A DNA stretch of 64,000 nt, taken from assembly GCA_963723205.1 (NCBI GenBank), contig CAVRQC010000033.1, positions 62,001 through 126,000 on the forward strand. The letters run 5' to 3'. Below the pieces are notes generated by a model. The model was not told the origin of the DNA. It saw only the letters and a program-made list of their open reading frames with translations, and made no database searches. This document shows positions 7,996-17,812 of this stretch, piece after piece; positions within the stretch are counted from its first letter, which is position 1; each line of letters begins with the position of its first letter. This DNA comes from CAVQBP01 sp963723205 (GTDB lineage: Bacteria; Bacteroidota; Ignavibacteria; Ignavibacteriales; Ignavibacteriaceae). Position numbers and translations under genes: made by a program.

Positions 7996-9354
7996 CTAAA
8001 TTAATTTTTTTACTTTATTTGCTATTCTTATCATTGCCTCTAATGATTTTTTTACATCCTCTTCAGTTGTAGACCACGAGCAAATACTGATACGCATAGC
8101 AACTTTACCCTGCCAAACAGTTCCTCCGCACCAGCAAGTTCCGTCATTTTGAATTTCATTAATTACTTTATTAGTTTCTTCGGGGGTACCGAAAGAAACA
8201 AGGACCTGGTTAATTACAACATCATTCAAAATTTCAAATCCGGCTGCTTTCAATCCCTCAGCAAATATTTTTGCATAGTTAGATGTTCTTTCTATTAAAT
8301 CAGCCAGTCCTGAACGGCCCAATGAATATAGAGCTGCCCATACTTCAACTCCGCGCGAACGTCTCGATAATTCAGGGCAGAATTGAGATGGTTCCCTATG
8401 TTCTCCTTGTGGCAGATAAGCTGCAGTCAATGACATTGCCGATCTAAGAGATTCGGAGTTTTTAACAAAAGCTAAACCGGAATCATAAGGTACATTCAGC
8501 CATTTGTGTGCGTCGGTTGCCCATGAATCTGCTAGGTTAATTCCATCCGTTAAATATTTTTTTGATGGATCTGCAGATGCCCATAGACCAAAGGCACCAT
8601 CCACATGAACCCATGCATTTGACGCATGTGCAACTTCACAAACTTCTTTAATTGGATCAAAAGACCCGGTGTTAACATTACCGGCCTGAGTACAAACAAT
8701 GGTTGGTCCATTTACTTTAGGAAACTTTTTTAATTCCATTCTTCCCTGGTTATCAACCGGAACCCGGATAACTCTTTCTCTTCCCAGACCGAGTAATCCA
8801 AGTCCTCTGAACAATGTGGGGTGGGATTCTTCACTAACAATAACGTTTATTGCTGGAGCACTAAATAGTCCGTTAGCTTCAACATCCCATCCGATATTGT
8901 TTAGAATGGAATGCCTGGCCGCAGCAAGTGCGGTAAAATTAGCCATGGTTGCTCCGGTTACAAATGCACCTGCACTTTCTGCGGGCAAATCAAAAATCTG
9001 AAGAAGCCATTTTAAACATACTTCTTCAAGAACTACACCGATTGGCGAGCCGACAAAAAGTCCGGCATTTTGATCCCATGCAGTAGATAACCAGCTTGCA
9101 GCAACAGAAGCCGGTAAAGAACCACCGATTACAAATCCAAAGAATCTCCCGCCTGAAATTCCAATTGTCGCCGGAGAACCTATATCATCAAGCGTTTTAA
9201 TGACACTCGCGGGGTTAATAGGATTATCCGGAAAAGGTATGTCAAACTCTTTTAATCGTTCAATCGCTTTGTTTGAAGGTGTAACAGAACGGTCGATGAT
9301 TTCTTCTCTATATTTTATTGCTCTCTGAGCGGTATCTTTTAGTAAATCTCTCAT
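7996..9354 (-). CDS. PLP-dependent decarboxylase, group II (aromatic-L-amino-acid decarboxylase-like)
   Basis: The product is a fold-type I PLP decarboxylase of the DDC/GAD group. WVHVDGAFGLWAS supplies the Asp that binds the pyridine nitrogen, and DSWATDAHKWLNVPYDSG holds the His-Lys pair (K284 counted from the chosen start) that forms the Schiff base. A longer frame to 9378 would need a TTG start, so I chose the ATG at 9354, giving MRDLLKDTAQR and 452 residues. The substrate is not predictable; an aromatic amino acid or a close relative is usual. A second, only distantly similar decarboxylase lies at 12629-14095. It is convergent with the phosphorylase gene, 11 bp apart. Confidence 0.88.
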   Translation of the reverse strand: MRDLLKDTAQRAIKYREEIIDRSVTPSNKAIERLKEFDIPFPDNPINPASVIKTLDDIGSPATIGISGGRFFGFVIGGSLPASVAASWLSTAWDQNAGLFVGSPIGVVLEEVCLKWLLQIFDLPAESAGAFVTGATMANFTALAAARHSILNNIGWDVEANGLFSAPAINVIVSEESHPTLFRGLGLLGLGRERVIRVPVDNQGRMELKKFPKVNGPTIVCTQAGNVNTGSFDPIKEVCEVAHASNAWVHVDGAFGLWASADPSKKYLTDGINLADSWATDAHKWLNVPYDSGLAFVKNSESLRSAMSLTAAYLPQGEHREPSQFCPELSRRSRGVEVWAALYSLGRSGLADLIERTSNYAKIFAEGLKAAGFEILNDVVINQVLVSFGTPEETNKVINEIQNDGTCWCGGTVWQGKVAMRISICSWSTTEEDVKKSLEAMIRIANKVKKLI

Positions 9355-9513
9355 AACATTATATACCTTAAAAAACAATTATTAAAATATCATTATCTGT
9401 AATTAAATAAAATTAAAATTTAAATCGGTATTATTTCTCAGGCAAGCGTTTCAATTCTACAAAAGTAGCATTATCTTTAAGTTATCTTTTCATAAGTAAA
9501 ACGGGAGAACGAA

Positions 9514-10383
9514 ATGCTTTTTATAATTGCAATAATTGCCGCTGTCATTGCATTCATAGTGTTTAGAAATGCAAAGAAAAGAGCAGGTAAACAGGAATCA
9601 AGCCTTGCCCTTGCAGGATTTATTGTAGCTTTAATTATCGCAATACTCCAGTGCTGGACGATTATTCCCGCCGGGCATGTTGGTGTAATTGACTTCTTTG
9701 GTAATGTGAGTGATCGAACTTTAAAACCCGGTGTAAATGTAGTAAATCCGCTGGCAAATGTTATAAAGTTTGATGCGAGAACCCAGGAAATAAAAGAGGT
9801 AATGAACGTTCCTTCAAAAGAAGGACTTGGGGTTGAACTGGAAATTAGTCTTCTATATAGCCTTAGTTTTGATAACGCAAATAAAATTTACAAAACAGTA
9901 GGTGAAGACTATGTGGATAAAATATTAATTCCTCAATTCCGATCTGTTGTTAGAGGAGTTACTGCCAGTTATGAAGCAAGAGCTCTTTATACTGTAGAAC
10001 GAGAGCAGCTTGCTAAATTAATGGAGGAAGAGCTTTCCAAGCTTGTTAAACCCAGGGGCATTACAATTGAAGCAGCTCCACTGCGCCAAATAACATTACC
10101 GGCAAGACTGACAGAATCCATCGAGGAAAAATTAAAAGCTGAACAGGAAAGTCAAAGAATGCAGTTCGTTCTGCAAAGAGAAACACAGGAAGCTGAAAGA
10201 AAAAGAATTGAAGCAAAAGGAATTGCAGATTTCCAGGAAATAGTTTCTAAAGGAATCAGCGAACAATTGTTAAAATGGAAAGGAATTGAAGCAACCGAAA
10301 AACTTGCTGAATCATCAAACAGTAAAATTGTAGTAATTGGTTCCGGTAAAGACGGATTGCCATTAATCCTGGGAAATAATTAA
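9514..10383 (+). CDS. SPFH / Band 7 (prohibitin-like) membrane protein
   Basis: A 289-residue protein with two N-terminal hydrophobic segments (about 2-17 and 29-50). These are followed by an SPFH domain starting at IIPAGHVGVIDFFGNVSDRTLKPGVN and a long charged alpha-helical stretch (about 200-250, KLKAEQESQRMQFVLQRETQ) typical of prohibitins. Such proteins form large ring or dome assemblies at the inner membrane and often modulate proteases such as FtsH; no FtsH or HflKC gene is near. An AGGGAG-like GGGAG box stands 7 bases before the ATG. The gene is alone, divergent from the decarboxylase and convergent with the acyl-CoA synthetase. Confidence 0.88.
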   Translation: MLFIIAIIAAVIAFIVFRNAKKRAGKQESSLALAGFIVALIIAILQCWTIIPAGHVGVIDFFGNVSDRTLKPGVNVVNPLANVIKFDARTQEIKEVMNVPSKEGLGVELEISLLYSLSFDNANKIYKTVGEDYVDKILIPQFRSVVRGVTASYEARALYTVEREQLAKLMEEELSKLVKPRGITIEAAPLRQITLPARLTESIEEKLKAEQESQRMQFVLQRETQEAERKRIEAKGIADFQEIVSKGISEQLLKWKGIEATEKLAESSNSKIVVIGSGKDGLPLILGNN

Positions 10384-10461
10384 ATCTTCTAAATAAGAGC
10401 ATGTTTTCGAAACTAAATATTTAATTTATTGTGAAGGCTAAAAGCTTTTAATGTTTATTAA

Positions 10462-12525
10462 TTAAGAAGATTTAATTCTTATATCTACCGCAATGATATC
10501 TTGATTTTGAGTTACAATTAAAGGATTAAAATCGAATTCTTTTATCCCGGGATGGTCAAGCATCATTTGAGCGGATGATAAAATAACCTTTTTTATTTTT
10601 TCAATATTAAATGGTTTTTCACCTCTAACACCTTTTAATATTTGACCGATTTTCGTGTTGAGAATAAGTTCATCAATATCTTTCGAGGTTAAGTAAGCAG
10701 ATTTTATAGAAATATCGTTATAAACTTCCACATACTTTCCGCCAGTCCCAAACATTATCATTGGTCCGAAAGATTTGTCTACGAATCCTCCTAAAAGGAT
10801 TTCATGTGTTGGTTCTATGTAAGGCTGAATTAAAAAACTTTTGAGTTTGATATTCCTTTTGTCGAAAGAATATTTTATATCCAGTTCAGCTGATGATAAT
10901 TCCTCCCGGTTCTTAATATTTACTTTTACAGCATTCATCTCGGTTTTGTGTAATACATCTTTTGAAATTCCTTTTAAAACCATGGGATATTTGAACTTTT
11001 TCTTGTTTAATTCATTGGGATTAATAATTAGTGTTTTTACAACGGGCAGATCATAATTTTTAGCGAGTATATTTATTTGTTCACTTGAAAGCCACCCATC
11101 TCTTAACTGATTTTTAATACCTGCATTTGCCGGACTTTTTTCCTTTACTACCAAAGAGTGTTTCTGTATTTTATTCCTGTAGAAAAGAATATTTGAAATT
11201 ACTTCTGCAGGCTCTTCAGGTCTTCTGAACAACGGGAGATTCGTCAGAGAATTATTTCTGTATTTTTCCCAGAATTCCGGTAGCGGCATAACTACCTGGA
11301 ATACCGGTTTGCCTGATTTTATTGAATTTACATTTTCAATTACATTGAATGCATCAACCATTACAGGTTCGACAAAAATAGTAATTAAAGCATCAACATT
11401 ATTATCGGATAAAAGGATTTCGTTTACCTCTTTGTATTGTTCCGCTGTTCCGCCGGGTAATAAATCAACAGGATTATTTATGCTTCCTTCGGGATGAACA
11501 ATTTTTCTTAATTTATCTTTTGTTTCAGCAGATAAAGGAGACAAAATCAAACCCGCTTTATCTATTGAATCTACTGCAAGAATTGCGGGACCGCCGGCAT
11601 TAGTTACAACTGCTACGCGGTTTCCTTTAGGTGCTGGAAAGTTTTCCAGGGCTTTTGCTGTATTAAATAATTCATCTAAAGTATCAACCCTAATGATTCC
11701 AAATTGATTTAGTACGGCTTCTACTACTTTATCATTGCTTCCCAATGCTCCCGTGTGTGATGAGGCGGCTTTCATACCGCTTGTTGTTTTCCCGGCTTTC
11801 AGAATAATTACCGGTTTGGTAATTATTCCTTTTGAAAAAAGCTTAATTATTTCTTCCCCTTTTTCAAAACTCTCTAAATAACTTGTTATCGTTTTTATAT
11901 TATCATCTTCCTGCCAGAAATTGATGATATCATTCTCACAAAGATCTGCTTTATTACCAACGCTGATCATATGGGCAAATTTTATATCGGTTTCTCTTAA
12001 AGAGTTTAATATTGCTGCGGCTATTGCGCCGCTTTGAGATAAGAAGCCGGTGGCTCCTTTTTCTGGTCTCTCTGCAACAAATGTTGCATTTAATTTTATA
12101 TTATCTAATGTAGAGATTACTCCCATACAATTCGGACCAATTAACCTTGCTCCTTTCGCTTTTATTTTTTCAAGAATTCTTTTTTCAACTTTTTCACCTT
12201 CTCTCCCAACTTCCCTGAACCCGGCTGTTACTAAAATTATTGAGAAAACTTTTTTCGAAAGAAGTTTGTCAATTGTTTCTTCTGCAGCTGCCTTAGGTAC
12301 CAAGACTATAGCCAAATCAATATTGTCTCTTATTTCTTCTATGTTGTTATAGCATTTATATTGAAGTATTTCCCTTGCTTTCGGATTTACGGGATAAATT
12401 TTTCCGGTATATCCGTATTCTTTAATTGATTTTAATAGTTCGTAACCAATGCTTTTTTCTTTTGTTGATGCTCCCGCTATACAAATAGAAGAAGGGTAAA
12501 AGAAATTTTTTATTTTTGAATCCAT
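10462..12525 (-). CDS. ADP/NDP-forming acyl-CoA (acetyl-CoA) synthetase, alpha-beta fusion
   Basis: The 687-residue protein fuses both parts of the NDP-forming acyl-CoA synthetase family. A CoA-binding Rossmann domain covers about 1-130 (SICIAGASTKEKSIGYE). Succinyl-CoA-ligase-like flavodoxin folds follow, with the phosphohistidine H257 in AASSHTGALGS. A C-terminal ATP-grasp domain covers about 470-687 (GGFVDKSFGPMIMFGTGG). It would interconvert acyl-CoA plus ADP and phosphate with acid, CoA and ATP, so it can conserve energy by substrate-level phosphorylation. Chain specificity (acetate, propionate or branched) is not visible. Start ATG at 12525; divergent from the second decarboxylase gene. 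Confidence 0.9.
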   Translation of the reverse strand: MDSKIKNFFYPSSICIAGASTKEKSIGYELLKSIKEYGYTGKIYPVNPKAREILQYKCYNNIEEIRDNIDLAIVLVPKAAAEETIDKLLSKKVFSIILVTAGFREVGREGEKVEKRILEKIKAKGARLIGPNCMGVISTLDNIKLNATFVAERPEKGATGFLSQSGAIAAAILNSLRETDIKFAHMISVGNKADLCENDIINFWQEDDNIKTITSYLESFEKGEEIIKLFSKGIITKPVIILKAGKTTSGMKAASSHTGALGSNDKVVEAVLNQFGIIRVDTLDELFNTAKALENFPAPKGNRVAVVTNAGGPAILAVDSIDKAGLILSPLSAETKDKLRKIVHPEGSINNPVDLLPGGTAEQYKEVNEILLSDNNVDALITIFVEPVMVDAFNVIENVNSIKSGKPVFQVVMPLPEFWEKYRNNSLTNLPLFRRPEEPAEVISNILFYRNKIQKHSLVVKEKSPANAGIKNQLRDGWLSSEQINILAKNYDLPVVKTLIINPNELNKKKFKYPMVLKGISKDVLHKTEMNAVKVNIKNREELSSAELDIKYSFDKRNIKLKSFLIQPYIEPTHEILLGGFVDKSFGPMIMFGTGGKYVEVYNDISIKSAYLTSKDIDELILNTKIGQILKGVRGEKPFNIEKIKKVILSSAQMMLDHPGIKEFDFNPLIVTQNQDIIAVDIRIKSS

Positions 12526-12628
12526 CTTCGAATAAAATATTTTAGTTATTATAATCTAAGAAATTATATAAAAAGAATTTGTAAAGCGAGATTTAACATG
12601 GAAATAATTACAACAATAGAGTTTAAAT

Positions 12629-14095
12629 ATGAAAGAGCATAATTCTAACAAATTGGGTGATATGCCGGTAGAAGAATTTAGAAAAATCGGTCATAAACTA
12701 ATTGATTTGGCCGCTGATTATATTCAGAATATAGAAACTTACCCTGTATTATCACAAGTAAAGCCAGGCGAAATTAAAAAACAGCTCCCCCCATCTCCTC
12801 CTGAAAATCACGAGGAAATGGATCAGATTATTTCTGATTTTAATAAGGTAGTTGTTCCCGGCATAACACACTGGAACCACCCCGGTTTTATGGCTTATTT
12901 TAATTCAACTGCAAGTATGCCCGGTATCTTAGCCGAACTTCTTATAAGTACATTTAATGTAAACGGAATGGTGTGGAAAACCTCGCCTGTGGCTACCGAA
13001 TTAGAACAGGTAACTTTAAATTGGTTCAGACAAATGCTTGGTTTAAGTGAAGATTGGTGGGGAATTATTTATGAATGCGCTTCAGTTACTTCTATGCATG
13101 CAATTGCTGCTGCGCGGGAAAATCTAAATCTGAATATTCGAAAAGAAGGAATGGGCGGAAGGGAGGACTTATCAAGGTTAAGACTTTATACCTCAGAGCA
13201 TGCACATTCGTCCATTGAAAAGGGTGCTGTATCACTTGGAATCGGTTTTAACAATGTAACGAAAATTTCAACCGATAATGAATTTAAAATGATACCTGTG
13301 GAATTAAAGAAAGCAATTGCAGAAGATAAAGCGAAAGGATGGACTCCCTTCTGCGTAGCTGCTACAATCGGAACAACATCATCAACGAGTATCGATCCAT
13401 TAAATGAAATTGCCGACATTTGTAGAGAAGAAAATGTATGGCTTCATGTTGACGCCGCACATGGCGGTGTTGCCGCTATGCTGCCGGAGAAAAGAGATAT
13501 CTTTACCGGCATTGAAAAGGCCGATTCACTGGTAGTAAATCCTCATAAATGGATGTTTACCCCGCTTGATCTTTCTGTTTTTTTTACTAAGAAACCGGAC
13601 ATACTGAAAAGAGCTTTTAGTCTTGTACCAGAATATCTTAAAACCAAAGAAGATTCAGAAGTTATAAATTATATGGATTACGGGGTACCGCTCGGTAGGC
13701 GATTTCGTGCATTAAAATTATGGTTTATTATAAGATATTTTGGAGTGGAAGGACTAAGAAACCGGATAAGAGAACATATAAGAATTGCAAATGAAATTGC
13801 AGCAAAAATTGATAAGCATGTACTTTTTGAGCGAATGGCTCCAGTTCCTTTCAGTACAATCTGTTTCCGTGCTCATCCGCCTAATTTACAAGATGAGAAG
13901 GAACTTGAGGAATTAAATATTAATTTAATGAATAAAATTAATGAAACCGGAAGAATATTTCTTTCACATACAAAGCTGAATGATAAATTTGTAATTCGAA
14001 TTACAATTGGCAGTATAAGAACATCTGAAATTCATGTAAAAAATGGATGGGAATTAATCAAAAAAACTCTTGAATCAATTCTTGATAACAAATAA
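12629..14095 (+). CDS. PLP-dependent aromatic-L-amino-acid decarboxylase family protein
   Basis: A 488-residue group II decarboxylase closer to eukaryotic DDC/TDC than the one at 7996-9354. The N-terminus has the DDC-type swapped domain with HWNHPGFMAYF; WLHVDAAHGG binds PLP and LVVNPHKWMF carries the catalytic K307. SEHAHSSIEKGA and ATIGTTSSTSIDP match the family closely. Known family substrates are aromatic amino acids (DOPA, Trp, Tyr, Phe); which one applies here is unknown. It heads a likely three-gene unit with the exported propeller protein (17-bp gap) and marC (5-bp gap), although the functions do not obviously connect. Confidence 0.9.
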   Translation: MKEHNSNKLGDMPVEEFRKIGHKLIDLAADYIQNIETYPVLSQVKPGEIKKQLPPSPPENHEEMDQIISDFNKVVVPGITHWNHPGFMAYFNSTASMPGILAELLISTFNVNGMVWKTSPVATELEQVTLNWFRQMLGLSEDWWGIIYECASVTSMHAIAAARENLNLNIRKEGMGGREDLSRLRLYTSEHAHSSIEKGAVSLGIGFNNVTKISTDNEFKMIPVELKKAIAEDKAKGWTPFCVAATIGTTSSTSIDPLNEIADICREENVWLHVDAAHGGVAAMLPEKRDIFTGIEKADSLVVNPHKWMFTPLDLSVFFTKKPDILKRAFSLVPEYLKTKEDSEVINYMDYGVPLGRRFRALKLWFIIRYFGVEGLRNRIREHIRIANEIAAKIDKHVLFERMAPVPFSTICFRAHPPNLQDEKELEELNINLMNKINETGRIFLSHTKLNDKFVIRITIGSIRTSEIHVKNGWELIKKTLESILDNK

Positions 14096-14112
14096 AAAGT
14101 GGTATACATTCA

Positions 14113-15387
14113 ATGAAATTTATTATTGCAATAATATTTTTAACTAATCTTGTACTTGCGCAGGATAATTATAAAAAATCTGCTGAGTATGAAAAACTTG
14201 CAATAAATAACTACCTGAGCAAAAATTACGATTTGTTTCTTGCTAATATGAAAAAGGCGGATGAACTTCGTCCTAACCATCCGAGGATTTTATATAATCT
14301 TGCTGCCGCATATTCTGTAAATAATGATAAAAATAAAGCATTCGTTGAGCTTCAAAAACTTATTGATATGAAATTATATTATCCTGTTGAAAAAGATTCA
14401 GATTTTGCTGTTTGCTGGCATGATGCTGATTTTAAAAATATAGTTGAAGGTTTTGATAAAAATTTAATACCCGGAGGAAGCAGCAAAACAGCTTTTACGT
14501 ATCCTGAGAAAGATTTAATTACAGAAAGTGTTGCTTATGATTCTGCAAAAAAGAAATTCTATCTGAGTTCCATTTATAGAAAAAAGATTGCCTGGATAGA
14601 TAAAAATGGAATCACAGGAAATTTTAAATCTGAAGGTGAAGACGGATTATGGTCGGTCTTTGGTATCAAGGTAGATCCCACAAGAAGAATATTATGGGTA
14701 TGTACCGGAGCTATTAAACAAACGAAAGGTTATAATCCAGATGATTTGGGGAAAACCGCTGTTTTCAAGTATAATACTGATTCAAAGAAACTGATTAGAA
14801 AATATGAATTAAATGATACTAAACATAAACATCTTTTTGGTGATTTAGCTCTAAGCCCAACAGGTGATGCCTATATTTCCGATAGCAGGTTCAATGCAGT
14901 TTATAAAATACCTTTTGAGTCAGACAGCATAAAAATGTTTATAGAACCAAACGAATTTATATCGCTTCAGGGACTTGATTTATCTTCAGATGGAAAATAT
15001 TTATTTCTTGCAGATTATGGATTAGGGTTATTTAAGGTTGATTTGAATACAATAAAAATTGAACATATTAAAACATCTTCTGATTTTACTCCTTTAGGAA
15101 CTGACGGGCTTTATTTCTACAAAAACAGTTTGATTGCTACACAGAACGGTATAAATCCTCAAAGAGTAGTAAGAATTTATTTAAATAATAATTTGGATAC
15201 AGTTGAAAAGTATTTAATCCTGGATTCAAACAATCCTTATTTTGATGAGATAACATTGGGAGTAATTGATGGAAATGACTTTTATTATATAGCCAACAGT
15301 CAGTGGGGAAGTTTTGATAAACAAGGGGACATCTTCCCAATCGAAAAATTAAAAGAACCAAGAATATTAGAAATAAACTTAGATTAA
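14113..15387 (+). CDS. exported TPR plus beta-propeller (SMP-30-like) protein
   Basis: The 424-residue protein begins with a short signal peptide (MKFIIAIIFLTNLVLA, then QDNYKK). About 30-110 hold two TPR-like helices pairs (NYLSKNYDLFLANMKKADEL, then RILYNLAAAYSVNNDKNKA). The rest is a six-bladed-propeller-like region of the SMP-30/gluconolactonase type, with phrases such as GLWSVFGIKVDPTRRILWV, GDLALSPTGDAYISDS and GLDLSSDGKYLFLADYG. No complete set of SMP-30 metal ligands could be assigned, so enzymatic activity is doubtful; a periplasmic binding or sensing role is as likely. It lies between the decarboxylase and marC in an apparent operon. Confidence 0.7.
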   Translation: MKFIIAIIFLTNLVLAQDNYKKSAEYEKLAINNYLSKNYDLFLANMKKADELRPNHPRILYNLAAAYSVNNDKNKAFVELQKLIDMKLYYPVEKDSDFAVCWHDADFKNIVEGFDKNLIPGGSSKTAFTYPEKDLITESVAYDSAKKKFYLSSIYRKKIAWIDKNGITGNFKSEGEDGLWSVFGIKVDPTRRILWVCTGAIKQTKGYNPDDLGKTAVFKYNTDSKKLIRKYELNDTKHKHLFGDLALSPTGDAYISDSRFNAVYKIPFESDSIKMFIEPNEFISLQGLDLSSDGKYLFLADYGLGLFKVDLNTIKIEHIKTSSDFTPLGTDGLYFYKNSLIATQNGINPQRVVRIYLNNNLDTVEKYLILDSNNPYFDEITLGVIDGNDFYYIANSQWGSFDKQGDIFPIEKLKEPRILEINLD

Positions 15388-15392
15388 TTAAT

Positions 15393-16031
15393 ATGGACAA
15401 GTTATTAGAATTTGGTCTGTTATCATTCACTTCAATTTTTACTATGATTAATCCTCTTGGAGTAATCCCGGTTTATACCTCGATGACTGCAAAAATGACT
15501 GCTCATGAAGCAAAAGGAGTAGCATATAAAGCTGTGTCTATCGCATTTATTATATTGATTGTCTTTGCCTTCTCGGGAAGATTTATATTTGAGTTCTTTC
15601 ATATCTCGGTAAACAGCCTGAGGGTTGTTGGTGGAGTAATATTTTTTATGGCAGGTTATGATATGCTGCAGGCAAGATTAATAAGAACCAAATCCGATGA
15701 TCAGACAACTAAAGAATATGCAAAAGATATTGCAATAACTCCCCTGGCGATCCCGATCATTTCCGGTCCGGGAGCTATAACCGCTGCAATTGTTATGATG
15801 AACGATGCCCATGAAATAGGTAAAAAGCTCATGGTAGTTATTGCAATTGTTCTTGTTTTTATGATCACGTTATTTATCCTTTTAGGAGCAAGGAATGTAA
15901 TAAAATTCTTGGGAGACAGCGGGAACAAAGTATTGATGAGAATTATGGGATTAATCGTAATGGTAATAGCTGTTGAATTTCTGTTTAGTGGATTAACGCC
16001 TATTGTCAGGCAAATGCTGATGATTAAATAG
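15393..16031 (+). CDS. MarC family integral membrane protein
   Basis: A 212-residue protein with six predicted membrane helices in the MarC/UPF0056 pattern. The first helix carries SIFTMINPLGVIPVYTSMT, and IAITPLAIPIISGPGAITAAIV is the second half-repeat signature. Despite the name, MarC proteins are not shown to export antibiotics; the biochemical role is unknown. The ATG lies 5 bases after the stop of the propeller gene, so translation is probably coupled. Confidence 0.9.
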   Translation: MDKLLEFGLLSFTSIFTMINPLGVIPVYTSMTAKMTAHEAKGVAYKAVSIAFIILIVFAFSGRFIFEFFHISVNSLRVVGGVIFFMAGYDMLQARLIRTKSDDQTTKEYAKDIAITPLAIPIISGPGAITAAIVMMNDAHEIGKKLMVVIAIVLVFMITLFILLGARNVIKFLGDSGNKVLMRIMGLIVMVIAVEFLFSGLTPIVRQMLMIK

Positions 16032-16049
16032 CTTCACTTCTTTCTCTCT

Positions 16050-16071
16050 CCGGTTTGTTAACAACAGCCGG
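16050..16071. terminator. imperfect hairpin between convergent marC and rhomboid genes
   Basis: CCGG at 16050-16053 and 16068-16071 enclose TGTT/AACA, forming an interrupted stem 19 bases after the marC stop. There is no T run, so it may be only a weak or bidirectional terminator. Confidence 0.35.
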
Positions 16072-16102
16072 TTAATATATAAATGGACAGAAAAAGGAAA
16101 TA

Positions 16103-16744
16103 TTACCAATCTTTGTCATCATAAGATATTTCAAGATTTCCGGGGTCATCATCATCCGGTTCATCCTCCCAATCATATTTTTTATAAGGATCCTGTTTGC
16201 GGAAAATGAAAGCACAGAGAATTCCTGTAAGCGAGCCGAACAGATGTCCTTCCCACGAGATTGTTTTATCTATAGGAAGCACTCCCCAAACCAGGCTGCC
16301 GTATAAAAAAGTAACAACCAGGGCAAGAGCAATTGACCTGTTGTCCCTCCTGATAAGTCCGCTGAAAAAGAAAAAAGTTACTAGTCCGTAAACTAGACCG
16401 CTTGCACCAATGTGATAAGCTGTTCTGGCGAAAAGCCAAATAAGAATACCGGGTATAAAATAAACCAGGACAAATACTTTTGATGCAGATTTGGGATAAA
16501 AATAAAAAAGTCCTACTCCTAGAAATAAAAGAGGTATTGAATTCGATATTAAATGATTAAAGCTTGCATGAATTAATGGATATGTAATTATACCAATTAA
16601 TCCTGAGATATGACGCGGTAATAAGCCAAATTTTATAAAACTAATTCCAAAAGTGACTTCAATTATTTTTATTATCCAAAGAAGGATCAGAAATCCAACC
16701 GGATAGTATAAGCTTAAAAGAAATTTTCTTTTTTCATCAGTCAT
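16103..16744 (-). CDS. rhomboid family intramembrane serine protease
   Basis: A 213-residue six-helix protein with the rhomboid catalytic dyad: Ser115 in HIGASGLVYGL and His167 in WEGHLFGSLTG. HASFNHLISNSIPL supplies the usual oxyanion-side histidine and asparagine. After the last helix comes a soluble acidic tail rich in Asp and Glu. It should cleave single-pass membrane proteins within the bilayer; the substrate is unknown. Its start overlaps the end of the PAP2 gene by 8 bp (16737-16744), so the two are co-translated. Confidence 0.9.
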   Translation of the reverse strand: MTDEKRKFLLSLYYPVGFLILLWIIKIIEVTFGISFIKFGLLPRHISGLIGIITYPLIHASFNHLISNSIPLLFLGVGLFYFYPKSASKVFVLVYFIPGILIWLFARTAYHIGASGLVYGLVTFFFFSGLIRRDNRSIALALVVTFLYGSLVWGVLPIDKTISWEGHLFGSLTGILCAFIFRKQDPYKKYDWEDEPDDDDPGNLEISYDDKDW

Positions 16745-17462
16745 TTGAATTATTGTTTTTTAATTTGATTCGTTTACCTTTTCTTTCCTGTAAATACCAT
16801 ACAACTAACCAGCAAAGCAAAGCCCATGTAAACCCGATTGACCAACCTGCCAAAACATCAGTTGGATAATGTACCCCAAGATATACCCTGCTGATTCCAA
16901 TTAGAAAAGTTAAAATTAATGCAACTGAAATTATGTATACCCTGATACTTTTTTTCTTATGGATACGGGAAAGAAGAAAAGCTTGTGTCAGATAAACAAC
17001 CGCCGAAATCATAGAATGGCCGCTGGGAAAACTTAATGTATTAACATATACAAGATGAAATATGACAGGGGGTCTTTCCCTTCCCATTAATTCCTTTAAT
17101 CCCAAACCTACCAGGGCGCCGCCGAAAGTTGCAATTAATATTAACCACATCGCGTTATAATTTTTTTGGAGTAGTAAGAATCCAACTACAACAACAGTAA
17201 TGATTACAATAACAGTTCCACCACCAAGAGAAGTAATATCGCGCATAGCAAATTCAACCCATTCGGGACCAATAGGCTGATGAAGGTTTCCCTGGACTCT
17301 TAAAGATTTCAAAATCATTAAATCAAAATGATTTGTTTCTCCCTCGCTTACAGCATTTGCTATCAAAATGAAGATCAATGCACCCAGGATTATTGCAAAA
17401 ATCCAGAGCAAAGCTTTAATCTCGGTTTTGTTATTTCTGTGTAATGTGCTAAAAAATTCCAT
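16737..17462 (-). CDS. PAP2 superfamily membrane phosphatase
   Basis: This 241-residue protein has six hydrophobic segments and the three PAP2 catalytic motifs: KELMGRERP (123-131, KxxxxxxRP), PSGHS (146-150) and SRVYLGVHYPTD (191-202, SRxxxxxHxxxD). In bacteria such enzymes are often undecaprenyl-diphosphate or phosphatidylglycerophosphate phosphatases, with the active site on the periplasmic face. Without a lipid-specific signature the substrate remains open. It is the first gene of a two-gene unit with the rhomboid protease. Confidence 0.9.
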   Translation of the reverse strand: MEFFSTLHRNNKTEIKALLWIFAIILGALIFILIANAVSEGETNHFDLMILKSLRVQGNLHQPIGPEWVEFAMRDITSLGGGTVIVIITVVVVGFLLLQKNYNAMWLILIATFGGALVGLGLKELMGRERPPVIFHLVYVNTLSFPSGHSMISAVVYLTQAFLLSRIHKKKSIRVYIISVALILTFLIGISRVYLGVHYPTDVLAGWSIGFTWALLCWLVVWYLQERKGKRIKLKNNNSND

Positions 17463-17812
17463 TGATGTGAAATTTATGTCAATATTATTAAGATGATCTT
17501 CCCTATCTTAAATTATTTGAAGAATGACCTGTTCTATATACAAATTTAATTAGAATATTGAATAGGTGGAAATTTATGGTACAGGGCAGATGCCGTGGCT
17601 CATTTGCCAGAAGAAAGCTGCAAAAATTAAAAGTAATATAATAATCCTGATTATTAGTTTTGCCTTTTTCATAAAAGAAACTAAGAAATTTTTATTTCAA
17701 ATAACATATATGATATAATCCCGTTAAATCCATATCACTGCTATTAATGAAGTTAAATTAAAAAATCCTTAACTTTACTTTATCATCAATTATTAACAAA
17801 ACTGTAAATTAA
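17463..17812. other. 350-bp intergenic region between PAP2 and hemH
   Basis: A divergent intergenic stretch. Apart from a possible 32-codon membrane peptide on the minus strand (17574-17672) I see no repeat or hairpin of note. AT-rich leaders to both genes give no clear promoter boxes. Confidence 0.5.
17574..17672 (-). CDS. possible 32-residue membrane or exported peptide
   Basis: An ATG at 17672 opens a 32-codon frame ending in TAA at 17574. It begins MKKAKLIIRIIILLLIFAAF, which is a positively charged start plus a hydrophobic helix, and ends with FWQMSHGICPVP. It has the shape of a small membrane protein or a bare signal sequence. There is no good Shine-Dalgarno sequence, so it may be a chance frame. 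Confidence 0.3.
   Translation of the reverse strand: MKKAKLIIRIIILLLIFAAFFWQMSHGICPVP

Noticed and set aside
10439..10450. Palindrome TAAAAGCTTTTA as terminator of the SPFH gene
   Set aside because: A fully self-complementary 12-mer without a workable loop or G-C core; too weak to call.
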